Shown: positions 17,041 to 25,203 of the stretch, in pieces
Numbering within the stretch: the first letter of the stretch is position 1
Layout: each line of letters begins with the position of its first letter
Assembly: GCA_905203995.1 (NCBI GenBank)
Contig: CAJKXZ010000005.1
Span: 49,889 to 113,888 of the forward strand
DNA: 64,000 bases
Reading direction: 5' to 3'
Origin: an uncultured Methanomassiliicoccus sp.
GTDB lineage: Archaea > Thermoplasmatota > Thermoplasmata > Methanomassiliicoccales > Methanomassiliicoccaceae
The notes under the pieces: model-generated
Databases searched by the model: none
The model's input: only the letters and a program-made list of their open reading frames with translations
What the model was told of the DNA's origin: nothing
Program-made: the position numbers and the translations under genes

Positions 17041-18126
17041 ATGAACACTGACTATGACGTAATTGTCGTTGGTGCTGGCCCGGCAGGTAGCGGAGCCGCT
17101 CAGTATGCGGCAGCCGGCGGGGCCAAAGTTCTACTGATTGAGCGTAAAGAACGCATCGGCGAACCGGTTGCCTGCGGAGAATTTATGCCTGATGTGGAAG
17201 AAATGAGAGCAATTCTGCCTCTCGCCGATGAACTAGACACGATCTTTGATATTCCTTCTGAATATATTCTCCGGGAAATGGATTTATTTAGAATTCATTC
17301 ACAAACTGGTAAATTTTGGGATATACCCTTCAAAGGTTATACCACCGACCGCCGCTTTTTTGATAAGTACTTAGCCGAACGGGCAAAAACGGCAGGGGCG
17401 GAAATCATGACGTCCACACACGCCATGTCCGTCAATGGTACGGAAGTCGTTACCAACAATGGAACTTTTCGTGCGAAAGTGATTATTGGTGCTGATGGTC
17501 CTGTCTCGCGGGTAGCCGCGGCTCACGGACTTCCTAAAAATAAATACATGTATCCGGCAGTGACTTCGCAAGCTACTGGAGAATTTGAACCAGTAATGCA
17601 TATGTTCTTTGGCGGTTTAGCGCCCGGAGCTTACGCCTGGATTCTTCCTAAGAAAGAAGGAGCCAACGTAGGTGTCGGTGCCGATCCACGTCATGCTGGT
17701 CAGAAAGTAACAGAATACTTCAAGACGTTTGTTGCCCAGCAGAATCTGCAGGTAACAGGACGGCCGATCGGTAAATATGTGCCTTCACAAGGACCAGTCT
17801 CTAAGACTTACACCGATACTGCCATGATTGTCGGCGATGCTGCCGGACATGTGATTGCAGTCAATGGCGGCGGTATTCCTATCGCCATGGTCTGCGGTCG
17901 TTTAGCTGGTAAAGTTGCTGCGGAAAACGTGGCTAACGGTACACCTTTGGCCAAATACGAAGAAGAATGGCGGAAACAAGTTTACAAACCACTGCACACC
18001 GCTGTTAAAACTAATCATCTTGCGCAGTTCTTCTTCAAAGGTCCGAAGAGGCTCGCGTTTGCCATGAACGTTCTCGGCGCGCGGCGGATGGGCAATATTC
18101 TGCGCTGTCGTTCACCGTTTCCTTGA
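17041..18126 (+). CDS. Geranylgeranyl reductase family flavoprotein
   Basis: FAD-dependent reductase expected to saturate the isoprenoid chains of archaeal lipids. The N-terminal FAD-binding site is VIVVGAGPAGSGAAQYAA, followed at about 45-50 by the PVACGEF segment that contains the conserved Cys; the second FAD contact is DTAMIVGDAAGHVIAVNGGGI near 265. Length is 361 residues, somewhat shorter than the Thermoplasma enzyme. The ATG lies about ten bases after AGGAGA, and the spacing to the GGPP synthase indicates one transcript. The end overlaps nob1 by 15 bases. Confidence 0.9.
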   Translation: MNTDYDVIVVGAGPAGSGAAQYAAAGGAKVLLIERKERIGEPVACGEFMPDVEEMRAILPLADELDTIFDIPSEYILREMDLFRIHSQTGKFWDIPFKGYTTDRRFFDKYLAERAKTAGAEIMTSTHAMSVNGTEVVTNNGTFRAKVIIGADGPVSRVAAAHGLPKNKYMYPAVTSQATGEFEPVMHMFFGGLAPGAYAWILPKKEGANVGVGADPRHAGQKVTEYFKTFVAQQNLQVTGRPIGKYVPSQGPVSKTYTDTAMIVGDAAGHVIAVNGGGIPIAMVCGRLAGKVAAENVANGTPLAKYEEEWRKQVYKPLHTAVKTNHLAQFFFKGPKRLAFAMNVLGARRMGNILRCRSPFP

Positions 18127-18579
18127 ACGGATGGACTTAAGCGGGCTGCCACAAATCGGACAGTCAGGATAATTTTCTGGCCATTCTTTACGACAGCCTG
18201 TGCAGCGGTAGGTCCAAGTGATGACCTCTTTAATTTCTTTCATTCCTATGCCCTGATAAGGAATCTTGAGAATTTTTGCTACATTTTGAATTGAATAATC
18301 ATCAGTAAGAATACTTGATTCAGTTTCGAGTGCCAGCGCTAACACCGTTTTATCAACCGGTGATAAGCGCAGATCATCGCCTGAGTTCTTGGCTGCTTTT
18401 TCAACAGTTTCCGTGAACTCTTTCGTCGGCTCAATCACTTCGATAAATTCATCCCAGTACTCAAGCCGCGGATCTTTGTATTTTTTCAATTCGAGGATGA
18501 CTCCTGGTACAGTGTAAAGTACTCCATTAGGAAGATCCTGCATGGAGAATAAAGCAGAGCTATCCAATACGTATTTCAC
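18112..18579 (-). CDS. nob1: Endoribonuclease Nob1 (PIN domain plus zinc ribbon)
   Basis: Endonuclease that makes the 3' end of 16S rRNA during small-subunit maturation. The N-terminal PIN domain starts KYVLDSSALF with the first catalytic Asp and has LSPVDKTVLALALE and ILTDDYSIQNVA with further acidic residues. The C-terminal ribbon is CTGCRKEWPENYPDCPICG. I place the start at the GTG at 18579 to match the family N terminus; an upstream TTG at 18606 would add nine residues. Divergent from the 94-residue gene. Confidence 0.9.
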   Translation of the reverse strand: MKYVLDSSALFSMQDLPNGVLYTVPGVILELKKYKDPRLEYWDEFIEVIEPTKEFTETVEKAAKNSGDDLRLSPVDKTVLALALETESSILTDDYSIQNVAKILKIPYQGIGMKEIKEVITWTYRCTGCRKEWPENYPDCPICGSPLKSIRSRKR

Positions 18580-18651
18580 AATACGCTGAATGTATCTTGA
18601 TCTCAAAAACTATTCGCATCCTTACGACTTTTTCAAAGGAATTTACCAGTA

Positions 18652-18936
18652 ATGACTAAATATGAATTTTGTTTTTTTAAAAGTATGAGTCAAATCGAAG
18701 TGGATCAAGAAGTGATCAATTTCATCATCAAAAATGATCAAGATTATCGCGTTTCAACTTCCTGTTCTGGACCGGCGGTCGTTCCCGTAGCTATTAAACC
18801 CCCTAAGACCACTGATCTGCAGATTAAGGTGGGCGACCACATTTTGTATGTTTCTAGTGTACAGGCCCGCTACATTTCACGCATTACTCCCGATATGCTG
18901 GATGAAATGAGATACCGTACCTGCTATCTCTTTTAA
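18652..18936 (+). CDS. Small conserved-looking protein of unknown function
   Basis: A 94-residue protein I do not recognise. It is mixed alpha/beta, with no membrane segment, and contains a central STSCSGPAVVPVAIKPPKTTDLQIKVGD stretch and a C-terminal YVSSVQARYISRITPDMLDEMRYR. A Cys-Ser-Gly-Pro turn followed by prolines suggests a loop or binding site. Coding potential is supported by the AAGGAA ribosome site about eight bases upstream of the ATG, normal codon use and a terminator after the stop. Divergent from nob1. Confidence 0.6.
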   Translation: MTKYEFCFFKSMSQIEVDQEVINFIIKNDQDYRVSTSCSGPAVVPVAIKPPKTTDLQIKVGDHILYVSSVQARYISRITPDMLDEMRYRTCYLF

Positions 18937-18950
18937 ATCAAAGAAGCAGA

Positions 18951-18979
18951 GGCTGCCAGTAAGTTTGTTTTCTGCAGCC
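18951..18979. terminator. Stem-loop between convergent genes
   Basis: GGCTGC at 18951-18956 pairs with GCAGCC at 18974-18979. It sits between the stops of the 94-residue gene (+) and the ThiI-like gene (-), so it could end transcripts from both sides. The loop is 17 bases and T-rich. Confidence 0.4.
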
Positions 18980-18995
18980 CATGCAAAAATCTTCT

Positions 18996-19622
18996 TTATT
19001 CTATCTGTTTGATGGCGTCGGCCGAATTTTTCACTACTTGCGCAATGTTCAGCAGTTCTTCCTGTGCGCTCATCAACTCTACTGAAGTCATTGTTGCTGG
19101 TCGGAAAGGAACAATGGTGCAGGATACACCTTTTCTGATGGAAATCTCATATGTTCTGATTGTTTTACCGATGTTTTCAATTTCTAATTTGTCTAAACCG
19201 ATCAATGGTCTTACGACGGGAAATTGTAAATCATGCTCTTCGGCAACAATGTTCTGCAGCGTCTGGGAAGCTACTTGTCCTAATGACTCGCCGGTTGCGA
19301 TAAAATCAGCGCCGATCCTTTGGGCTAAGGTCTTAGCTACTTTCAGCATGACGCGTTTGCACACTACGCACTGCAGGTTCCCGCGGCATTTGTCTTTGAT
19401 TGCTTCCTGATTAGGTCCATGCGGAGCCACATATAGAGGAATTTTAACTTGCAATTCTTCTTCCAGGCGTTGGCGGAGCGCAAGTGCTTTTTCGTAATTG
19501 GAATCATCGGCATAGGGACGGTTGTCCATATGCAGGAGTACAAGTTCGCACCCGTTTTTTCCTAAAATATAAGCAGCGACCGGGGAATCAATGCCCCCGG
19601 AAAGCAGACAAACAGTTTTCAA
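18996..19622 (-). CDS. ThiI-like PP-loop sulfurtransferase domain without THUMP
   Basis: A 208-residue PP-loop ATP pyrophosphatase equivalent to the catalytic domain of ThiI (4-thiouridine synthesis in tRNA). The P-loop is LLSGGIDSPVAAYIL, and IATGESLGQVASQTLQN is the ThiI signature. A cysteine pair in CRGNLQCVVCKRVM could carry sulfur or bind metal. The N-terminal ferredoxin-like and THUMP domains that bind tRNA in canonical ThiI are absent. Last gene of a four-gene minus-strand operon behind csl4; its start is 13 bases from the csl4 stop. Confidence 0.82.
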   Translation of the reverse strand: MKTVCLLSGGIDSPVAAYILGKNGCELVLLHMDNRPYADDSNYEKALALRQRLEEELQVKIPLYVAPHGPNQEAIKDKCRGNLQCVVCKRVMLKVAKTLAQRIGADFIATGESLGQVASQTLQNIVAEEHDLQFPVVRPLIGLDKLEIENIGKTIRTYEISIRKGVSCTIVPFRPATMTSVELMSAQEELLNIAQVVKNSADAIKQIE

Positions 19623-19635
19623 AAGTTAGCCCAGC

Positions 19636-20190
19636 CTAGAAGTCTACACAGCCGTAGTCGTCGGCGATCGTGCGAGTCTCTGTTCGTTCACAGGCATTGC
19701 ACTTTAAGTTCTTACCATCCTGCTCTAAGGGCTTCCGGCATTTGCGGCAGAGAGCTTTAACTGCACCGTAATGAGCGTCCTGCGTAGACAGCTGAACGGA
19801 AGGCTTTACTTGTAAAACCTTAGCGCGGATAACATCGCCTGGGCGGTATTCTTTGCCTACATCTTGAACATAATCAGAAGAAAGTTTGGAAACATGAATA
19901 GTACCTGAGCGGTCGCCGGTAATGTCCCGTTCATTGCCGTCTGAAGCGATAATTTCACAGACGGCCATACTGGCTCTGACATCGGTAATCCTGCAAAATA
20001 CACTGTCGCCGGGTTTCAGAATGTTCGGCGGGTTAAGGGGTTTCACCGTTGCGGTCATGTCATCTTCATTCAAGGAAAGTTTTCCAGCCACACTAGCACG
20101 GATAATGCCCTCGTGCTCGTATGTACCTTCTGCTGGGATATACTCTTCAACTACTGCTACCTCGTCACCAGGTAAAACAAATTTACTCAT
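19636..20190 (-). CDS. csl4: Exosome RNA-binding protein Csl4
   Basis: Cap subunit of the archaeal RNA exosome, which feeds RNA to the Rrp41-Rrp42 core. Domains in order: N-terminal region starting FVLPGDEVAVVEEY, an S1 domain (about 65-145, with DVRASMAVCEIIA and YRPGDVIRAKVLQV), and a C-terminal zinc ribbon CRKCRKPLEQDGKNLKCNAC. It ends with TAG, one of only three in the window; a TGA follows 15 codons later inside the ThiI-like gene. Operon partner of a METTL5-like methyltransferase. Confidence 0.95.
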   Translation of the reverse strand: MSKFVLPGDEVAVVEEYIPAEGTYEHEGIIRASVAGKLSLNEDDMTATVKPLNPPNILKPGDSVFCRITDVRASMAVCEIIASDGNERDITGDRSGTIHVSKLSSDYVQDVGKEYRPGDVIRAKVLQVKPSVQLSTQDAHYGAVKALCRKCRKPLEQDGKNLKCNACERTETRTIADDYGCVDF

Positions 20191-20213
20191 ATTCTCACCG
20201 TTAATTTATCATT

Positions 20214-20816
20214 CTATACTTTATGTATGTCGATACCAATCAGAACAACATTAGTATTTTTCTTTGCTTTGTTATGGAATTGAAACATGTGAGGTATCGA
20301 TAAGATATATTCTTTCTGTAGGAATATCTCTCCGCCAAGCGCTTCCACGATCTTTTTAAGAAACTCCAGAGTGGCAGCATTATGCAGACTGTAAACCCGC
20401 TCGGCAGAGCGGCAGGCCAGTTCTAGAAAAGGACGGTCAGCATTTTTCCGCTGTGAACCAAAGGGCGGATTCATGATTACTGTATCGGCATGCAGCTCGA
20501 CGTCGTTGATATCCGCATTAATCAGCTCTACGACAGAGTTGGTATTCTTAACATTAATCTGCGCTTCTTCATAGGCTGCCGGATCAAGCTCAATGCCCGT
20601 AACATTACCACCTAGCAGGTAGGCGCCAATCGCCAGAATGCCGGTACCGCAGCCCAAGTCAAGCACCTTCTTTTCAAAAATATCACCGTTGGCATAAGCC
20701 GTGAACAGCAAATCTGCTGCGATATTCGCCGGAGTGCTGTATTGTTCTAGCTCAGCCTTCGGGGCTGAATGAGGCGGGATCTGTTGCAACAGCCGTTCCA
20801 ATTCATTTTTCTTCAT
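20214..20816 (-). CDS. METTL5-like RNA/DNA adenine methyltransferase
   Basis: SAM-dependent methyltransferase of the COG2263 type, related to METTL5, which makes N6-methyladenosine in small-subunit rRNA. SAM binding: VLDLGCGTGILAIGAYLLGG; catalytic motif: VIMNPPFGSQRKNADRPFL, an NPPF motif characteristic of N6-adenine enzymes. 200 residues. The ATG overlaps the stop of the upstream XRE-CBS gene (ATGA) and it precedes csl4. It stops at TAG, with a TGA eight codons beyond. Confidence 0.88.
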   Translation of the reverse strand: MKKNELERLLQQIPPHSAPKAELEQYSTPANIAADLLFTAYANGDIFEKKVLDLGCGTGILAIGAYLLGGNVTGIELDPAAYEEAQINVKNTNSVVELINADINDVELHADTVIMNPPFGSQRKNADRPFLELACRSAERVYSLHNAATLEFLKKIVEALGGEIFLQKEYILSIPHMFQFHNKAKKNTNVVLIGIDIHKV

Positions 20817-21442
20817 TGTGTTCCCAAGCCCAGGTAGTTGGTACTCGTTAAGATGCCCGCGATGACTCCATTTTTCCTGACCAGCACGGCTTCTTCATGA
20901 TGCAGATGAATCGCAGCTATTTCAATAGGGGTCCGTTCATCCAGTACCGTAAAGGGCGGACCCATGATCTCCTTTATTTTGGTATGCACAATCTTTTCTG
21001 AACTCATATCGCTGTTGCACTTGCTGACGATGTAATCTTTGAGGCGGTCTTCGGTGATGCTGCCGACTAGACGTTCATTAATCATTACCGGTAGCTGACC
21101 ACAGCGTTCCTCCAACATGAGCTCCACGGCTTCCACCACCGAGGCGTCGGGAGAAACAGAAATTATCTGCTTAGAGGCTAAATCGCCGACGGTGAAGTTA
21201 ATTTCCAGTTCATCACGGTCCAGATAGCGGTTTTTAACAATTTTTTCGAAGGCGGTGAAGATCTTGCAGACATTTTCGTAAGACGGATCAACACTTCCAC
21301 TTTCGATTTTAGCAATCAGCGACTGAGAAACGCCCGCGCACTTAGCCAGATCGCGTTGAGAAATACCCAATTTTTTGCGGATATACTTGATTTTATCTAA
21401 ACTGGGTAGCTGAGGAATTAAGGCCAGTGCTGACAGAGGCAT
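20813..21442 (-). CDS. XRE-type regulator with paired CBS domains
   Basis: DNA-binding regulator of the archaeal COG3620 type. An N-terminal helix-turn-helix (about 17-70) reads IRKKLGISQRDLAKCAGVSQSLIAKIESGSVDPSYENVCKI; two CBS motifs follow, the first around IISVSPDASVVEAVELMLEERCGQLPVMINERLVGSITEDRLKDYI and the second around FTVLDERTPIEIAAIHLHHEEAVLVRKNGVIAGILTSTN. CBS pairs usually bind adenosine ligands, so the protein may couple energy status to expression. First gene of the operon running to 18996; it probably regulates itself. Confidence 0.88.
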   Translation of the reverse strand: MPLSALALIPQLPSLDKIKYIRKKLGISQRDLAKCAGVSQSLIAKIESGSVDPSYENVCKIFTAFEKIVKNRYLDRDELEINFTVGDLASKQIISVSPDASVVEAVELMLEERCGQLPVMINERLVGSITEDRLKDYIVSKCNSDMSSEKIVHTKIKEIMGPPFTVLDERTPIEIAAIHLHHEEAVLVRKNGVIAGILTSTNYLGLGTQ

Positions 21443-21541
21443 GCAGCGATATCGACCTTTTAATCTAAAAACGCTCCCTCTTCTTAATCATTGTAACAGA
21501 CTTTTAGACAAATCTACACAAATTACGTTATTTCTAGACAT

Positions 21542-21574
21542 TATACGAATTATGTTTGTATATTCTATACGAAT
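21542..21574 (+). promoter_or_regulatory. Direct repeats upstream of the glutamate synthase operon
   Basis: TATACGAAT occurs at 21542-21550 and again at 21566-21574, 24 bases apart, in the 234-base AT-rich spacer before the glutamate synthase genes. A TATTTTAT-like element follows at about 21590. The repeats are placed where an activator would bind upstream of the TATA box. The SD of the first gene lies in a small stem (GGTG at 21663-21666 with CACC at 21673-21676). Confidence 0.35.
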
Positions 21575-21676
21575 CTCTACTATTTTGCCTATTTTATGCT
21601 TTTTTGACCGTAACAGTTATTTAGTCGAAGTTACTCGTGTGCTTTAGCGTTACCAAAATGCGGGTGGAAAATCACC

Positions 21677-22909
21677 ATGGCTGACCAAATCATCAACATC
21701 TCAGAAAATTGCCGAAAAAACTCCGCAGAGGCGCTGCCCTTTCCGCAGATGCCTGCTTACGGAGCTGCCCGGCCGCCTGGTATTTCTTCCATTATGGGGG
21801 GATGCGGGATTGCTGGTTGCATAAATCTGGATGGTGGAAAAATACGCGGCAGTAACATCGCGAAGATGCTTTCCATCATGAACGAACGAGAAAACGGCTT
21901 AGGCTCTGGTTATGTGGCCTATGGGCTTTTCCCCGATCACCAAGAGGACTACTGCTTACAGTTCTTCTTCGATGATGAAGAAGCAATGTTTGCTGCTGAA
22001 GAATGTCTGAAAAAGAAAGGGGAGATTACCCGCGACGAACGTGTTTATACCGCTAGTCATTCCGCGGTAGCTTTGCCTCATCCCTTAGTTTGGCGGTACT
22101 TCTTCGTCCCTCACACTGAAAACTCGCAAACTCAGGATGCCGATCAGTGTGTTGCTGAGCTGGTAATGAAAATCAACGCCTCAATTCACGGCGCTTTCTG
22201 CATTTCCAGCGGTAAAAATATGGCGGTTTTCAAAGGCAATGGCTATTCTTACCAGATTGCTGAGTACTACGATCTATCTCGTTATGAAGCGCAGATGTGG
22301 TGTGCTCATTCGCGATTTCCTACCAACACACCTGGCTGGTGGGCAGGAGCGCACCCTATCAGCCTTTTAGACTGGTCGGTCTGCCACAATGGTGAGATAA
22401 CTTCCTACGGGGTCAATCGTAAATTTGTCGAAATGAATGGCTATCAATGCACTTTACTGACTGATTCGGAAGTCATCGCTTATACTTGGGATATCCTTGT
22501 TCGTAAACATAGACTGCCTCTGCCGGTGGCGGCTTTTGCCATGGCTCCTGGTTATTATCGGGATATTGCACGCATGGATCCGGCCAGCCAGCAGCTCGCT
22601 CAGCAGCTGCGCATTGTTTACAAAGAAGCCTTTCTTAACGGGCCTTTTTCGATCTTGGTCGGCAGCTCCCGTCCCGAGATAACCATGCTGGCGATGGCTG
22701 ATCGTAAAAAACTAAGACCGTTACTCGTAGGCCACAATCCCGACAGTAATCTTGTCTATGCAGCGTCGGAAGAATGTGCAATCAGAACGCTTGACAATGA
22801 TGCGTACACCTGGGTCACCAATCCCGGCAACCCGATGATTGCCCGGGTGGGGGAAGGCATTGTGCGCTATGGCACTGAAGAACCTTTTGCGGGGGTTTTC
22901 CATGACTGA
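21677..22909 (+). CDS. Glutamate synthase, glutaminase (class II amidotransferase) part
   Basis: Hydrolyses glutamine and hands ammonia to the synthase subunit encoded next door. The catalytic Cys is residue 43 in MGGCGIAGC, so a 42-residue N-terminal piece must be removed to free it; bacterial GltB has a propeptide of similar size, whereas many stand-alone archaeal versions begin directly MCGIAG. Other motifs: AHSRFPTNTPGWWAGAHPI and CHNGEI, which shape the glutamine pocket. 410 residues. The ATG is preceded by GGGTGG. An eight-base overlap with the ferredoxin gene shows an operon. Confidence 0.88.
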   Translation: MADQIINISENCRKNSAEALPFPQMPAYGAARPPGISSIMGGCGIAGCINLDGGKIRGSNIAKMLSIMNERENGLGSGYVAYGLFPDHQEDYCLQFFFDDEEAMFAAEECLKKKGEITRDERVYTASHSAVALPHPLVWRYFFVPHTENSQTQDADQCVAELVMKINASIHGAFCISSGKNMAVFKGNGYSYQIAEYYDLSRYEAQMWCAHSRFPTNTPGWWAGAHPISLLDWSVCHNGEITSYGVNRKFVEMNGYQCTLLTDSEVIAYTWDILVRKHRLPLPVAAFAMAPGYYRDIARMDPASQQLAQQLRIVYKEAFLNGPFSILVGSSRPEITMLAMADRKKLRPLLVGHNPDSNLVYAASEECAIRTLDNDAYTWVTNPGNPMIARVGEGIVRYGTEEPFAGVFHD

Positions 22910-23387
22910 TGAAATGTGGAAAATAGCCGATCGTTTCCGCCCGGTCGTCTCTTTGGCCTGCATCGGCTGTAAACGATGTGTGCAAGAATGCTCCTACGGC
23001 ATTCTTGAGTTTGTCAATGACCGCCTCCAGATTGGTCACGGCTGTGTAGCCTGCCAGCGTTGTGTAGAAATGTGTCCGGTAGGAGCTCTTGAAATCCGCC
23101 AGGTTCCCAATTCTATGGCGCCCCATGGTACCTACAGCGAACGGCATCGGCGGGCAATACTGGCCCAAGCCAATTCCGGCGGAGTGTTACTATCTTCCTG
23201 CGGGACAGACCTCCCTTACAACAGCATTTTCGACGATCTGTTATTGGATGCGGCCCAGGTAACCAATCCGGCAATTGATCCGCTGCGGGAAACTGTAGAA
23301 ACAAAAACTTATGTCGGGAGCCGCGCCGGCGTCTCACTCTTACTCAAGAAGGAAAAATCACCCAAGCCTGCGGGCCGGGAGTACTGA
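22902..23387 (+). CDS. Ferredoxin-like N-terminal piece of glutamate synthase
   Basis: A 161-residue protein with two 4Fe-4S motifs, CIGCKRCVQECS and CVACQRCVEMCP, followed by about 80 residues (ANSGGVLLSSCGTDLPYNS, AAQVTNPAIDPLRETVETKTYVG) that normally sit inside archaeal glutamate synthase just before its FMN barrel. In many archaea these parts and the FMN barrel are one polypeptide. Here the chain stops at TGA and the barrel restarts at the overlapping ATG (TGATG). The ATG at 22902 is preferred because it overlaps the previous stop; the open frame continues upstream inside that gene. Confidence 0.88.
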   Translation: MTDEMWKIADRFRPVVSLACIGCKRCVQECSYGILEFVNDRLQIGHGCVACQRCVEMCPVGALEIRQVPNSMAPHGTYSERHRRAILAQANSGGVLLSSCGTDLPYNSIFDDLLLDAAQVTNPAIDPLRETVETKTYVGSRAGVSLLLKKEKSPKPAGREY

Positions 23388-24409
23388 TGGATCTGCCGAT
23401 TATGCTGGGACATGTTTCACTGGGGGCGGTTAGTTACAACACGCAGAAAGCGTTATTCCTCGCGGCCCGTCAGCTTAACATTCTGGCAGGGACTGGCGAA
23501 GGTGGTTTACATAAAGATTTTGCAGAATTTGCACCCTACCTTAATAGTGAAGTAGCTTCCGGCAGATTTGGAGTTAATCCTGAATTTTTAAAAAATGTTG
23601 CCGCAGTAGAGATTAAAATCGGTCAAGGTGCAAAACCAGGACACGGCGGACATTTGCCTGGTGAAAAAGTAAGCGAGTTAATCTCGGAAACGCGGATGAT
23701 TCCGCTGGGTACTGACGCCCTTTCGCCTTACCCGCATCATGATATCTACTCCATCGAAGATCTGCAACAATTAATTTCTACTTTAAAAGAATCTACTGAA
23801 TATCAGCATCCCATCGGGGTAAAAATCGCGGCGGTTCACAATGTCGCGGCTATTGCTTCCGGAGTAGTTCGTGCCGGGGCGGATTTCATCACCATTGATG
23901 GTTTCCGCGGCGGCACTGGTTCCACACCGAGAATCATCAGAGATCATGCTGGTATTCCCATCGAAGCGGCTGTCGCAGTTGTTGATCAAAGACTTGCCGC
24001 GGAAGGTTTGCGAAACAGAGTAACGCTCTGTGCCGGTGGAAGCATCCGCAGTTCTGCCGATCTGATTAAAATGATCGCTCTCGGAGCTGATGTCGTTGGT
24101 GTTTGCACTGCTGCGCTGATCGCCATGGGCTGCCGTGTCTGTCAGTCCTGCCATTTGGGCAAATGTGCTTGGGGTATTGCCACCCAGCGGCCGGAATTAA
24201 CTTCCCGTCTGGATCCGGAAGTAGGTGCCCGCCGGGTAGTTAGGTTGCTGAGTGCCTGGAATGAAGAACTGAAAGAAATTCTCGGGGCGATGGGTATTGA
24301 TTCGGTAGAATCTTTAGTCGGTAACAGAGACAGATTGCGATACATTGGTCCCAACCCGCGCCTTGCTGAGGTGATGGGTATCAAACATGCCGGTGAGGGC
24401 TGGGGGTGA
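23387..24409 (+). CDS. Glutamate synthase, FMN-binding synthase domain
   Basis: Carries the (beta/alpha)8 barrel that binds FMN and converts 2-oxoglutarate plus ammonia to glutamate. Key stretches: GTGEGGLHKDF (substrate loop), KIGQGAKPGHGGHLPG, DFITIDGFRGGTGSTP, and CRVCQSCHLGKCAWGIATQ, the 3Fe-4S ligand region near residue 250. 340 residues, about 160 shorter than the fused archaeal version because the ferredoxin part is a separate gene upstream. It starts at the ATG that shares one base with that gene's stop. Confidence 0.92.
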   Translation: MDLPIMLGHVSLGAVSYNTQKALFLAARQLNILAGTGEGGLHKDFAEFAPYLNSEVASGRFGVNPEFLKNVAAVEIKIGQGAKPGHGGHLPGEKVSELISETRMIPLGTDALSPYPHHDIYSIEDLQQLISTLKESTEYQHPIGVKIAAVHNVAAIASGVVRAGADFITIDGFRGGTGSTPRIIRDHAGIPIEAAVAVVDQRLAAEGLRNRVTLCAGGSIRSSADLIKMIALGADVVGVCTAALIAMGCRVCQSCHLGKCAWGIATQRPELTSRLDPEVGARRVVRLLSAWNEELKEILGAMGIDSVESLVGNRDRLRYIGPNPRLAEVMGIKHAGEGWG

Positions 24410-25203
24410 ACTACATGCAGACTAACACAAGTAATTCAGAAGCAGCAACAATCATCGATGCCAGCAGTTGCGATCAATACGGCCGCCCGGTTAATTACAA
24501 AATCCTCAACGATGAACTCCGCAAGGCACTTGCTCAGGGCGCCCAGCAGATCTCCCTCCATGGTGTAATGGGGCAGAGATACCTGGCTTCGGCGGTCAGT
24601 GAAAAAGTGCGCATTACTATCCAGGGAACTCCGGGCAATAACTTAGGTGCCTTTATGGACGGACCGCTGGTGGAAGTTCTGGGTAATGCTCAGGATATGA
24701 CGGGCAACACTATGTCCTCTGGAAAAATCGTCGTCCACGGCAATGCCTGGGATGTAACCGGGCTCTCTATGCGGGGCGGTCAGATTTTCATCAAGGGCAA
24801 CTCGGGAACCAGAGTGGGTATCCACATGAAAGAATTTGGTGAAATGTCCCCGCGCATCGTCATTGGTGGCAAAGCCGGTGATTACCTTGGTGAGTATATG
24901 GCCGGCGGGGTCATCCTAGTCTTAGGTGAAAATGTCCCTGCCGATCTTTCGCCGATTGGTCTCAGTGCTGGAGCAGGTATTCACGGCGGTAAGATTCTGG
25001 TCCGCGGTAAAGTGGCTGAACATCAGCTGGGCGTTGGTGCCAAATTAGAAAAAATAAATGGCGAGGATTGGCAGTTAATCAACAATCTTCTGCAAGAGTA
25101 TGAAACCTGGTTTGGTCCAAGTTCTTCGGCAGGGGAGTTTGTTAAAATTGTACCATGCTCTTCGCGTCCCTTCCGTGGCCACTTTGATGCCACGCCCCTT
25201 TAA
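24406..25203 (+). CDS. Glutamate synthase, GXGXG beta-helix domain
   Basis: Corresponds to the C-terminal domain of bacterial GltB. It is a right-handed beta helix of GXXGXXXG turns, visible as repeats such as GNNLGAFMDG, GNTMSSGKIVVHGNAWDVTGLSMRGGQIFIKGNSGTRVG and GDYLGEYMAGGVILVLG; the domain packs against the synthase and amidotransferase domains. 265 residues. ATG overlaps the preceding stop by four bases. Last gene of the operon; its TAA overlaps the stop of the convergent Lrp gene. Confidence 0.92.
   Translation: MNYMQTNTSNSEAATIIDASSCDQYGRPVNYKILNDELRKALAQGAQQISLHGVMGQRYLASAVSEKVRITIQGTPGNNLGAFMDGPLVEVLGNAQDMTGNTMSSGKIVVHGNAWDVTGLSMRGGQIFIKGNSGTRVGIHMKEFGEMSPRIVIGGKAGDYLGEYMAGGVILVLGENVPADLSPIGLSAGAGIHGGKILVRGKVAEHQLGVGAKLEKINGEDWQLINNLLQEYETWFGPSSSAGEFVKIVPCSSRPFRGHFDATPL

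Noticed and set aside
19589..19638. Read-through of Csl4 TAG as pyrrolysine insertion
   Set aside because: The 15-codon tail overlaps the ThiI-like gene and has no domain; TAG is more likely a normal stop here.
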